Positions 46,838 to 56,530 of a stretch of 64,000 nucleotides of DNA are shown piece by piece. Origin of the DNA: Clostridiaceae bacterium (lineage in GTDB: Bacteria > Bacillota > Clostridia > Acetivibrionales > DUMB01). Where the stretch lies: contig DUMB01000085.1 of NCBI GenBank assembly GCA_012840085.1, positions 62,001 through 126,000 of the forward strand, in the 5' to 3' direction. The notes under the pieces are model-generated. The model ran no database searches, was not told where the DNA came from, and worked only from the letters and a program-made list of their open reading frames with translations. A program made the translations under genes and the position numbers. The stretch's first letter is position 1; each line of letters opens with the position of its first letter.

Positions 46838-49800
46838 TTGAGAAAAAACAAACTAAACAAAGCATTTGCACTCATTGTGACAGCTGTAATGATTTTAAGC
46901 ATGTTCACAACAATACCTGTAACAGTATCAGCAAGTGGACCAGGCGGAGAAGGAACTACATATTATGTTGATTCTGTAGGCGGGGACGACAGCAACAGCG
47001 GTACAAGTGAGGAGCAAGCCTGGAAGACACTAGAAAAAGTAAACAGTACGACCTTCCAGCCCGGCGATAAAATTCTGTTTAAAGCCGGATGCAGTTGGAA
47101 CGGACAGTTATGGCCCAAAGGGTCAGGAAGGGAAGGCAATCCCATTATAATTGACATGTACGGAGAGGGAGAAAAACCCCTGATAAACGGAGGACCTATT
47201 GGAGGGTCCGGAGGGGAACCGATTGATCCCGAACCGGAAAATCCTCTTCCGGAACCTGAAAACCCAATGCCGAACCTGATAGTCAATGAAAGCTTCGAGA
47301 CAGGAAATGATGAAGGCTGGCAGTTTAAAGGTTATACAGAAGTTGTAAATGAAGAGGCACGTACAGGCAATTACGCTGCCAAGATATTATCAGGAGCTGA
47401 CAGCGCCGCAGAGCAGGTAGTGACAGGTCTGAAGCCAAATACTACTTACAGGCTTAAGGCATGGACCAAGGTTGTAAATGAGCAGGGTAAAGACGGTGCT
47501 GAAATATGCCTTGGAATGAAGGAGTACGGTAATCCGGAGGCAGGCGTAAGGACCAGAAGCACCGAGTACACACAGTTAAGCATCGAATTCACAACAGGAC
47601 CTACAAACACATCTGCAAGGATATTCTTATGGTTTTCCGGAAGCAGTGGGTGGGCTTACGGAGACGATTTCGAAGTAAAAGAAGTGGTTACGACAGTAAA
47701 CTTGAGCAATCCGGGCTTTGAAGAGGGAGACAAGACCGGCTGGACCGGTTCCGGAGAATGGAATGTAGTAAATACTGACCAGCATGAGGGCAACTATTGC
47801 GCTCAAATACCCGCAAGTGCATCGGCAGAAATGACTGTAACAGGTTTAATGCCAAATACATACTACAGGTTGTCAGCATGGATTAAGGCTGAATCTGAGA
47901 CTGACGTTGCATATCTCGGTGTAAAGAATTATGGCGGTCAGGAAATTTCCAAGAAAACTTCAAGCACGACTTATGAACAGATAAATGTTGACTTTTTAAC
48001 AGGGCCTGACTCAACAGCAGCAACAATTTATTTAAGAAATGCTTCAGGCACCGGCAACATTTATGGAGACAGTTTCGATCTGAGACTATTGCCGCAGTCA
48101 TTAATTCCAAAAGATGAACCAAACAACAAAGTAAAGAATGCTGGATTTGAAAAAGGTGTAATGTCTCCATGGGAGATTTCGGACGAATGGAGCGTTGTTA
48201 ACGGCAACCAGAAAAAAGGTGAATTCTGCGCACAGATAAATCCCAATGGCGTTGCACAGCAGACATTAACCGGCCTAAAGAAGAACAAAGGTTATAAGCT
48301 CAGGGCATTTGTCAAAGTCGATAATGAGAATTGTATTGCACAGCTTGGTGTAAAAGATTATGGCGGACCGGAAGTGTTCACACAGACTTCCAGCACGCAA
48401 TACAAGTTTATAAGTGTCGACTTTACTACAGGACCTGACCAGACAACTGCGACAATCTATATAAAGAATGCATCAGACAGCGGCTTGGTTTTTGCTGATA
48501 ATTTCGAATTGACAGAAACGGGCAGCGAGACATTTAAATTGCGTAACCAGTCATATTGGGAAGTTAACAATCTTCAGCTGACTAACTATGATATAGACGG
48601 TATTGAGCTAAAAAGAAGGGCAGTTTATGTTGAGGCTGCGGATATAGGTACAGTAAGCCATATATATTTCAAGAACCTGGATATACATGATGTTAATGGA
48701 GGAGATCCATATCATAAGAACCTGGATTATGAGAGCGGCGGTATTATCATGATGGTACAGGACGATTTCCAGGCTCCCGATGTAAAATCCAAGTTCGATG
48801 ATGTGCTGATTGAAGGATGTACATTTAGAAATGTAAGCAAGGAAGGAATATTTATCAGAAACAATTACAGGCTGCGTGGAGGTTTTACAGAGGAAAACAC
48901 TCCTGACGCTCTTGGAGAATGGTATCCCAATACAAACGTAGTGATCAGGAACAACAGCCTGGACACTATAGGAGGAGACGGAATAGTAGTCTGTGAAAGC
49001 GAATCTCCTCTGATTGAGTACAATGTGGCCAAGGATTGTCATTATGACCGTGAATTCTGGTGTGTGGCAATATGGTCAATAAACTGCGATAATGCAGTAT
49101 TCCAGTATAATGAAGCATATGGCACAAAGACAACGGATGACGGACAGGGATTTGACATAGACTGGAACCAGCGCGGGACAATCATGCAGTACAATTACAG
49201 CCATGATAATGAAGGCGGTTTCATGCTGATGTGCTGCTGGTATGGGGACTCCTTCAATGAAAACAGCATTGTAAGGTACAATATAAGCCAAAACGATATG
49301 TGCAGGGTATTTGAAATTCATGGACCTGTTAAGGATTCCCAGATATACAACAATGTCATCTATGTCAGAAATGGATTAGCTCCAAAGATTTATAACATGG
49401 ACTGGTGGGACAGCACTGACGGCAGGTTCCCTGAAAACACATACAATTATAACAACATTATTTACAATCTTGGAAACGGCGGATACAATTTCTCAAATAG
49501 TATAAATACCGTTTTCGAGAATAACTGCTTCTATGGAAAGCATCCTTACAGTGAACCTGATGATCCATACAAGATAACAAGCGATCCATGTTTTGTTAAT
49601 CCCGGAACCGGCGCAGTCGGAAGAGATACATTGGAAGGATACAAGCTTCAGCCCTATTCACCTTGCATTAATGCCGGTAAAACTATAGAAAACAACGGCG
49701 GTAAGGATTTCTGGGGCAATCCGGTTCCATATAATGGCGGTAAAACTGATATAGGAGCATTCGAGTATCAGGGAATAAAACAGCCTCATCCTGACAACAA

Positions 49801-52800
49801 AGTAAAGAATCCCGGATTTGAAACTGGTGATAAGACTTACTGGAATTCAGGAGACCAGAGCATTGTTAACAGCAGTTTGCAGTATGAAGGCAACTATTGT
49901 ATTGAGATAAGTCCAAATGCTTCTGTCGAACAGACAATAGAAGGCCTGGAACCAAACAAGACTTATAACCTTAAGGCATGGGTTGAAGTTGAAAATGAGT
50001 CGGATGTCGCAACTCTGGGGGTAAAAGAATTTGACAGCGGCAGAGAAGATGATGATAATACTGTAACGACATCCAGTACTGGTTATACACAGTTAAGTGT
50101 TAACTTTACAACGGGAGATTCTGATACAACTGCCAAAATATATCTGTGGTTCGGCGGTGAGAATACCGGCAAGGCTTACGGAGATGACTTCGAAGTAATG
50201 GAAGTTGGAGGAACAGCTCCACAGATTCGCACAAACATAATGACACTTAATCCGGGATTTGAGTTTGGCAATAAGACAGGATGGAGCCCCGACGGTACAA
50301 GTGAAGTTGTTGACTATAACCAGCGTTCAGGAAATTATTGCATAAAGGTAAATCCGAATAGTTCAATAGAGCGTATTGTAACAGGTCTTAAGCCTAATAC
50401 TGATTATACACTCAGGGCATGGGCCAAGGTTGAGAACGGATCTGGAACTGTGTATTTAGGAGTTAAGGATTACGGCTATAATGAAATAGCTGACAAAACT
50501 TCAAGCAGTGAATATGTGCAGTTAAGTGTTAATTTCACAACAGGTCCGGAAAACACATCAGCTAAAATATACCTGTGGCGTGATGGCACGGGTGAAGGCA
50601 GTGCATTTGGCGATGATTTCGAAGTATTGGGCGTAGTAGGACCTACACCGGTTGCAAATGCTCCGGCGCCCCTTGATACGGTTCCAACACCTAAACAGAT
50701 TGCATGGCAGGAACTTGAACTTACAGCATTTGTGCATTTTGGATTGAATACGTTTACAGGAGAAGAGTGGGGAAGCGGTAAGCAAGACCCAAGCTTGTTC
50801 AACCCAACGGAGTTCGATGCCAATCAATGGGTATCGGTACTTAAAGACGCAGGCTTTAAAATGCTGATATTGACTGCCAAGCACCATGATGGTTTCTGTC
50901 TGTGGCCTAGCGCATACACTGAGTACAGTGTAAAGAACAGCCCATGGAAAGATGGAAAGGGCGATATAGTAAAAGAGGTTGCAGAAGCATGTCATGCAGC
51001 GGGTATGAAGTTTGGTATTTACCTTTCACCATGGGACCGCAACAGTAAATTATATGGTACCGGACAAGCATACAATACTTATTATGCAAACCAGCTTAAA
51101 GAATTATTAACCAACTATGGTGAAATCACCGAAGTATGGATGGATGGTGCAACTGACGGTACTGTTGCTCAGGAATGGGATATTTACAATTGGGCGAATA
51201 TTGTTTACGAGCTTCAACCCAATGCTGTTATCTTCCAGGGTAATTTTGACATAAGATGGGCAGGCAATGAGTTTGGAGTGGCTGATGACCCCTGCTGGTC
51301 AACAGTAGACGAGAACAGAACACCTGTGCCGGATGGAATAAGGTGGATGCCTGCAGAATGTGACGTTCCGATCCGTCCAGGCTGGTTCTACCATGAATCA
51401 GAGGACAATCAGGTTAAATCCCTTAGCCAGCTGGCATTTATATACAAGAATTCCGTTGGACATAATGCAAATCTTTTGTTGAATGTCTCTCCGGATAAAA
51501 GAGGCCTGATACCTGAAGGAGATGTATTAAGACTTAATGAGTTCAAAAACTATCTTGATGCTTCCTATGGAAACAATCTTGCAAAAGACGCTGTTGCAAC
51601 AGCTACAGCTACCAGGGAAGGAGATTTTGCCGCAAGTAATGTCCTGGATGACGACAGATCAACATACTGGGCAGCTCCGGATGGAGTAAAGACGGCATCA
51701 ATTGAATTGGATCTGGGCTCAATGAAGTACTTTGACATGATTCAGCTGGAAGAGCCTATTGAGCTGGGACAGCGTATTATAGAATACAATCTTGAGGCCT
51801 GGAACGGTTATGAGTGGGTAAGGCTGGCAGACAAACAGTGCATCGGCCACAAAGCAATTGTACAATTCGATCCAATTACAGCATCGAAGGTTCGTTTGAA
51901 CATTACCCGTTCACTGGCATGCCCGGCAATCAGAACAATGAAAGTACTGCTTGAGCAGGAAGTAAGGTGTAAAGCTCTGGGAGGTACTGTTACCGCAAGT
52001 TCCGAGAATCCTCCTAATGAAACCAAGGAGAATGCATTTGATGACAACACCTCAACAAAATGGTTGACACTGAGCAGTACAGGCTGGATAAGATATGATT
52101 TTAAAGACGAAAAAGCATATGCAATAAACAGGTACACAATAACGTCAGCCAATGATGTTCCAGGGAGAGACCCCAAAGACTGGAAACTTAAAGGCTCAAA
52201 CGATGGTGTTAAATGGGATGTATTGGATATCCAAAGGGATGTTACCTTTGACAGCCGTTTCCAAACCAAGACCTTTAACATTTCAAACACTACAGCTTAC
52301 AAGATGTATGAGCTGGAAATAACTGCCAACCATGGCGAAAGCAATATGCAGTTGGCAGAGATCGAGTTATATGGACCGGAAGGCACTCCTGTTCCCGAGA
52401 CTGATTTGTGTACAGGAGGAGAAGTCACAACAAGCAGTGAAAATGTCAATCCGGATTGGGGACAGTTCCATTATGCAGCGAATGCATTTGATGACGAACT
52501 GGGATGGACAAAATGGATGACCCTTGAGCCTGCGGCATGGATACAGTATGATTTTGCCGGGGACTTAGCTTATGCAGTTAAATGCTATACAATAACTTCA
52601 ACTCTGGAAGATGAACCTACCAGAGATCCGAGAAGCTGGACTTTCGAGGGTTCAAATGACGGGGTTACATGGGAAGTGCTCGATACCAGGACAGATGAAA
52701 CCTTTGAAGAACGCTTGCTGAAAAAGACTTACAACTTTGAAAACGACACTGAGTATAAGATGTACAGACTGAACATTACTCAAAATAACGGTGCTGACTA

Positions 52801-55800
52801 TATTCAAATAGCAGAGATAGAAATGTTTGCGGTTCATAAGCTGCCACCTGATATTGAAGCCCCCGCTGCTCCTACAGGACTTACTGCAACGAATGTTACA
52901 AGTTCGTCTGTTGAATTAAGATGGAATGCTTCGACAGACAATGTAGCTGTAACGGGGTATGAAATATACCGCAACGGCACAAAAATAGGTACAACGGCTG
53001 AAACAAAATATACGGATTTATCGGTAGTGCCGGAAGAAACTTACACATATACAGTAAAAGCGTTTGATGCAGCAGGAAATACTTCAGAAGCCAGTGCAGA
53101 GGTGAGAGTGACAACTCCTGTTTTGAGGGTTGATATATGTACAGGAGGAATCGCAACAGCCAGCAGCGAGAACACTATGTGGGGAAATAATCATATTGCA
53201 AGCCATGCATTCGATGATGGCAATCAATGGTCAAAGTGGATGACTCTCAACCTTGGTTATCCTATCAGTGAAGCATGGATACAGTATGACTTTGCAGGTG
53301 ATTTGGCTTACATTGTTGACAGCTACAGCATTACCTCAGCTGATGATTCGCCGCAGAGAGACCCGAAGAACTGGACTTTTGAAGGTTCAAATGACGGAAT
53401 TACATGGGAAGTGCTTGATACCAGGACGGATGAAACCTTTGAAAGCCGCTTGATGAAGAAGACATACAGCTTTGAAAATACTAAAGATTATAAGATGTAC
53501 AGGCTGAATATTACCGACAACCATGGACCTGAAGGAGCAAACAATGACGAATACTATATCCAAATATTAGAGATAGAGATGTTTGGCGTTCCAGGTACGA
53601 TACAGCCAGACAGAATAAAGGTTGCTTGTGTCGGTGACAGCATTACCCATATGGGCATTTATCCTTCATACCTGCAGAAAATGCTTGGTTCAGGCTATGA
53701 AGTAAGAAATTATGGAGAAAGTGGAAGCACCCTGTTAAAGAGTGGGGATTATCCATATTGGAATACACAGAAATATGCTGACAGCACCAGCTGGCTTCCC
53801 GACATTGTGGTTATTATGCTTGGAACCAACGACTCCAAAGGATACAATTGGGAAGACGGAATTAATGCAGATGAGTTCCTTGCAAACTACAAGGAAATGA
53901 TCAATCATTTTAAGAATCTGGACTCACACCCGACAGTGTATGTAAATACCTGCCCGACTGTATATCTGGAAGACAGTGGTGATATTAATGAATCGATAAT
54001 AAATGATGAAATTATACCGCTGATTAATCAAGCAGCAGCAGAAACAGGAGCTATAGTTATTGACGTGCATACTGCTACTGCCGGAATGCCTGAAAACTTC
54101 CCGGATGGTGTTCATCCGAATTCGGCAGGATCAAAAGTTATTGCAAACACTGTATATGCCGGAATTAAAGGCTCTGCTGCTCCTGTAATACCTGATGATT
54201 TATGTCAGGGCGGAACAGCCGGCGCAAGCGGTGAAACACCTAACCAAGGTGCGGATAAGTTATTTGATGATAATATCTTCTACTCAAAATGGATGGCAAT
54301 AGGCAACACCGGCTGGGTTCAGTATGACTTTGCAGGTGAGTCAGCTTATGCAGTGAATGCATATGCAATAACTTCTGCTGATGATGAGGCAGGCAGAGAC
54401 CCGAAGAGTTGGACCCTGGAAGGTTCAAACAATGGTGTAGACTGGACAGTAGTGGATACCAGGACGAACGAGAATTTTAACTACCGCAACGAGACAAAGA
54501 CATATACATTCACTAATAATACAGGGTACAAGATGTACAGGCTTAACATAAGTGCCAACCATGGCAGCAATGAGATTCAGATAGCAGAGATAGAAATGTT
54601 TGGCACTACGGTAACACCGGAACCGGCAAACCAGGCACCGACAGCACCTTCAGGCTTGACGGCAACTGATGTGAAGGAAACAGAACTGACACTTAACTGG
54701 CAGGCATCGGAAGATCCTGACGGAGATTCGGTAACATACGCTGTGTATAAAGACGGTGAAATAATAACCGGCTTTGATATAGCGGAAACAAGCTATAAAG
54801 TAACCGGATTAAGTGCAGGGACAAGCTATACATTTACAGTAGTGGCAAGGGACGCATTGGGTAATGTATCAGAAGAGAGCGATGCCCTGACTGTTAAGAC
54901 AAAGAGTTCAACACCTGTACCGACGCCGTCACCGATACCGATACCGGCGCCAGCTCCTAATGTGACTGCTGAAATATCGGAAGATGGCGATACAACAATA
55001 GTTTCCGCAGAAATGGAACCAGCCATTGATGCAGCCAACAATACGGCAACGGTTACAGTTTCAGCAAATACAGCAAATGAGTTGATTGCCAAAGCTAAAG
55101 AGACAGAAACAGCAGGACAAAGTGCAGTGGTACAGATTAAGATGGAGACTCTGCCGGGTATAGAGAAAGCAATAGTCGAGCTGCCCGGAGACAGCCTTAC
55201 CAAGATAGCAGATGAAACAAATGCAGATGTTGAGATCAGCACTGGCATAGGAACGATATTACTTGACAACAAGGCAGTTGCTGCAATCAGCAATTCTTCG
55301 CCAGAAGGAAATGTCAGCATCGGCATAGAAAAGGTAGATCCATCAACGCTGTCAAAGGAAATGCAGGAAAAGATTGGCGACAGGCCTGTATATGATCTTA
55401 CCATTAAGGTAGGAAATTCACTGGTAAGTGACTTTGGAGAAGGCAAAGCGGCAATAAGCATTCCATATACTCTTAAGGAAGGCGAAAACAAAAACTCCAT
55501 TGTAGTATATTATGTCGCTGACGATGGCACTTTAACGACTGTTCGCGGCAGATATAACGAATTGACCGGAATGGTGGAATTTGAAGTGAAACACTTCTCG
55601 AAGTATCTGGTAGGTTATAATGACGTTAAATTTAATGATGTCGCAAGCACTGCATGGTATAGTGACGCAGTAGGATTTATCGCAGCAAGGAGCATCACGT
55701 TAGGTACAGGAGAAGGCAACTTCAGTCCGGATGCAAAACTTGCCCGCGGAGACTTTATTGTAATGCTGATGAAAGCTTATGGTATAGCACCGGATACCAA

Positions 55801-56170
55801 TTCGACAGATAACTTTGATGATGCCGGCAATACCTATTACACTAACTATTTGTCAGCAGCAAAAAGGTTGGGAATTGCAACAGGAGTGGGTAACAACAAG
55901 TATGCTCCGGAACTCGAAATTAGCAGACAGGATATGTTCACCTTACTCTACAGAACGTTGAGAGCGATTGGTGAGCTGCCTGACAGCACAAATGGAAAGG
56001 ACATCTCAAGCTTTACTGATGCTGATGAGGTATCAGACTATGCAGTTGAAGCTCTGACATATCTTGTCAGGAGCGGAATTGTAAGCGGCAATGCCGGAAA
56101 ACTTTCACCAAAAGCTACCTCAACGAGAGCTGAAATGGCGCAGGTACTTTATAATCTACTCACCAGATAA
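46838..56170 (+). CDS. giant SLH-anchored multimodular glycan-active protein (beta-helix, GH29, SGNH hydrolase)
   Basis: A 3110-residue cell-surface protein with a TTG start after AGGGGGG. Module order by residue: signal peptide 1-32; beta-helix part 39-120; three CBM-like domains 147-283, 287-430 and 431-565; main beta-helix 565-978; two more CBM-like domains 986-1125 and 1134-1268; GH29 alpha-L-fucosidase 1279-1575 (LTAKHHDGFCLWP, nucleophile Asp1436 in EVWMDGA) with its C-terminal beta domain to 1710; discoidin 1713-1850 and 1856-2000; Fn3 2005-2096; discoidin 2098-2252; SGNH/GDSL hydrolase 2261-2446 (CVGDSITHMG, GTNDSKG, DGVHPNSAG); discoidin 2453-2590; Fn3 2598-2690; Pro linker; a 220-residue unknown domain; three SLH repeats 2930-3110 (SPDAKLARGDF type). 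It should sit in the S layer and combine fucosidase and esterase-like activities. The nearest homologue is the preceding gene. Confidence 0.9.
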   Translation: MRKNKLNKAFALIVTAVMILSMFTTIPVTVSASGPGGEGTTYYVDSVGGDDSNSGTSEEQAWKTLEKVNSTTFQPGDKILFKAGCSWNGQLWPKGSGREGNPIIIDMYGEGEKPLINGGPIGGSGGEPIDPEPENPLPEPENPMPNLIVNESFETGNDEGWQFKGYTEVVNEEARTGNYAAKILSGADSAAEQVVTGLKPNTTYRLKAWTKVVNEQGKDGAEICLGMKEYGNPEAGVRTRSTEYTQLSIEFTTGPTNTSARIFLWFSGSSGWAYGDDFEVKEVVTTVNLSNPGFEEGDKTGWTGSGEWNVVNTDQHEGNYCAQIPASASAEMTVTGLMPNTYYRLSAWIKAESETDVAYLGVKNYGGQEISKKTSSTTYEQINVDFLTGPDSTAATIYLRNASGTGNIYGDSFDLRLLPQSLIPKDEPNNKVKNAGFEKGVMSPWEISDEWSVVNGNQKKGEFCAQINPNGVAQQTLTGLKKNKGYKLRAFVKVDNENCIAQLGVKDYGGPEVFTQTSSTQYKFISVDFTTGPDQTTATIYIKNASDSGLVFADNFELTETGSETFKLRNQSYWEVNNLQLTNYDIDGIELKRRAVYVEAADIGTVSHIYFKNLDIHDVNGGDPYHKNLDYESGGIIMMVQDDFQAPDVKSKFDDVLIEGCTFRNVSKEGIFIRNNYRLRGGFTEENTPDALGEWYPNTNVVIRNNSLDTIGGDGIVVCESESPLIEYNVAKDCHYDREFWCVAIWSINCDNAVFQYNEAYGTKTTDDGQGFDIDWNQRGTIMQYNYSHDNEGGFMLMCCWYGDSFNENSIVRYNISQNDMCRVFEIHGPVKDSQIYNNVIYVRNGLAPKIYNMDWWDSTDGRFPENTYNYNNIIYNLGNGGYNFSNSINTVFENNCFYGKHPYSEPDDPYKITSDPCFVNPGTGAVGRDTLEGYKLQPYSPCINAGKTIENNGGKDFWGNPVPYNGGKTDIGAFEYQGIKQPHPDNKVKNPGFETGDKTYWNSGDQSIVNSSLQYEGNYCIEISPNASVEQTIEGLEPNKTYNLKAWVEVENESDVATLGVKEFDSGREDDDNTVTTSSTGYTQLSVNFTTGDSDTTAKIYLWFGGENTGKAYGDDFEVMEVGGTAPQIRTNIMTLNPGFEFGNKTGWSPDGTSEVVDYNQRSGNYCIKVNPNSSIERIVTGLKPNTDYTLRAWAKVENGSGTVYLGVKDYGYNEIADKTSSSEYVQLSVNFTTGPENTSAKIYLWRDGTGEGSAFGDDFEVLGVVGPTPVANAPAPLDTVPTPKQIAWQELELTAFVHFGLNTFTGEEWGSGKQDPSLFNPTEFDANQWVSVLKDAGFKMLILTAKHHDGFCLWPSAYTEYSVKNSPWKDGKGDIVKEVAEACHAAGMKFGIYLSPWDRNSKLYGTGQAYNTYYANQLKELLTNYGEITEVWMDGATDGTVAQEWDIYNWANIVYELQPNAVIFQGNFDIRWAGNEFGVADDPCWSTVDENRTPVPDGIRWMPAECDVPIRPGWFYHESEDNQVKSLSQLAFIYKNSVGHNANLLLNVSPDKRGLIPEGDVLRLNEFKNYLDASYGNNLAKDAVATATATREGDFAASNVLDDDRSTYWAAPDGVKTASIELDLGSMKYFDMIQLEEPIELGQRIIEYNLEAWNGYEWVRLADKQCIGHKAIVQFDPITASKVRLNITRSLACPAIRTMKVLLEQEVRCKALGGTVTASSENPPNETKENAFDDNTSTKWLTLSSTGWIRYDFKDEKAYAINRYTITSANDVPGRDPKDWKLKGSNDGVKWDVLDIQRDVTFDSRFQTKTFNISNTTAYKMYELEITANHGESNMQLAEIELYGPEGTPVPETDLCTGGEVTTSSENVNPDWGQFHYAANAFDDELGWTKWMTLEPAAWIQYDFAGDLAYAVKCYTITSTLEDEPTRDPRSWTFEGSNDGVTWEVLDTRTDETFEERLLKKTYNFENDTEYKMYRLNITQNNGADYIQIAEIEMFAVHKLPPDIEAPAAPTGLTATNVTSSSVELRWNASTDNVAVTGYEIYRNGTKIGTTAETKYTDLSVVPEETYTYTVKAFDAAGNTSEASAEVRVTTPVLRVDICTGGIATASSENTMWGNNHIASHAFDDGNQWSKWMTLNLGYPISEAWIQYDFAGDLAYIVDSYSITSADDSPQRDPKNWTFEGSNDGITWEVLDTRTDETFESRLMKKTYSFENTKDYKMYRLNITDNHGPEGANNDEYYIQILEIEMFGVPGTIQPDRIKVACVGDSITHMGIYPSYLQKMLGSGYEVRNYGESGSTLLKSGDYPYWNTQKYADSTSWLPDIVVIMLGTNDSKGYNWEDGINADEFLANYKEMINHFKNLDSHPTVYVNTCPTVYLEDSGDINESIINDEIIPLINQAAAETGAIVIDVHTATAGMPENFPDGVHPNSAGSKVIANTVYAGIKGSAAPVIPDDLCQGGTAGASGETPNQGADKLFDDNIFYSKWMAIGNTGWVQYDFAGESAYAVNAYAITSADDEAGRDPKSWTLEGSNNGVDWTVVDTRTNENFNYRNETKTYTFTNNTGYKMYRLNISANHGSNEIQIAEIEMFGTTVTPEPANQAPTAPSGLTATDVKETELTLNWQASEDPDGDSVTYAVYKDGEIITGFDIAETSYKVTGLSAGTSYTFTVVARDALGNVSEESDALTVKTKSSTPVPTPSPIPIPAPAPNVTAEISEDGDTTIVSAEMEPAIDAANNTATVTVSANTANELIAKAKETETAGQSAVVQIKMETLPGIEKAIVELPGDSLTKIADETNADVEISTGIGTILLDNKAVAAISNSSPEGNVSIGIEKVDPSTLSKEMQEKIGDRPVYDLTIKVGNSLVSDFGEGKAAISIPYTLKEGENKNSIVVYYVADDGTLTTVRGRYNELTGMVEFEVKHFSKYLVGYNDVKFNDVASTAWYSDAVGFIAARSITLGTGEGNFSPDAKLARGDFIVMLMKAYGIAPDTNSTDNFDDAGNTYYTNYLSAAKRLGIATGVGNNKYAPELEISRQDMFTLLYRTLRAIGELPDSTNGKDISSFTDADEVSDYAVEALTYLVRSGIVSGNAGKLSPKATSTRAEMAQVLYNLLTR

Positions 56171-56236
56171 TCTACTCACCGGTTAGGACATAAAGGGAAT
56201 ATAGGCAAAATGCATCATGAAGACATAATGCATCAC

Positions 56237-56262
56237 GAGGGCGGCAGAATTGCCGCCCTTAA
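56237..56262 (+). terminator. GC hairpin after the SLH protein gene
   Basis: AGGGCGGCA (56238-56246), loop GAAT, TGCCGCCCT (56251-56259). Only a short T run follows, so strength is uncertain. Confidence 0.7.
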
Positions 56263-56275
56263 ATAAAAAATCAGT

Positions 56276-56365
56276 TGACATTGACTCTGCTTATAAATCT
56301 TCAAATGACATTGTCCCGGCTTATAGACCTTCAACTGACATTGACCCAGCTTGTAAATCTTACCA
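56276..56365. repeat. 30-nt tandem repeat, three copies
   Basis: Units start at 56276, 56306 and 56336, each opening TGACATTG and containing GCTTATAAATCTT or a variant. Intergenic; no gene. Confidence 0.8.
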
Positions 56366-56385
56366 ACTGAAAACATCCATAAAAG

Positions 56386-56449
56386 CTAAGAAATACTACA
56401 CGAAGAGTTAAGAAATGCTACATGAAAGGTTAAGAAACGCTACACACGG
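56386..56449. repeat. about 22-nt tandem repeat, three copies
   Basis: Units share TAAGAAATGCTACA and follow the 30-nt array directly, with a different motif. The remaining 56450-56530 holds only the GCGGAGGT ribosome-binding site of the next gene. Confidence 0.75.
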
Positions 56450-56530
56450 AAATACACTGTCTCAGAAGTTAAACTAGATAACAATATCCATACTTCTAAA
56501 TATCTTTAAAAATATTGCGGAGGTTAAGTT

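Noticed and set aside
54826..55500. 224-residue open frame on the minus strand inside the giant SLH protein gene
   Set aside because: It is antisense to a clearly coding region with normal domain structure and has no ribosome-binding site; a shadow of codon composition.
46838..56170. Fusion or misassembly of several genes as explanation for the 9.3-kb frame
   Set aside because: The frame is continuous with one signal peptide at the start and SLH repeats at the end, and modules are separated by normal linkers. Repeats still make long-read confirmation sensible.
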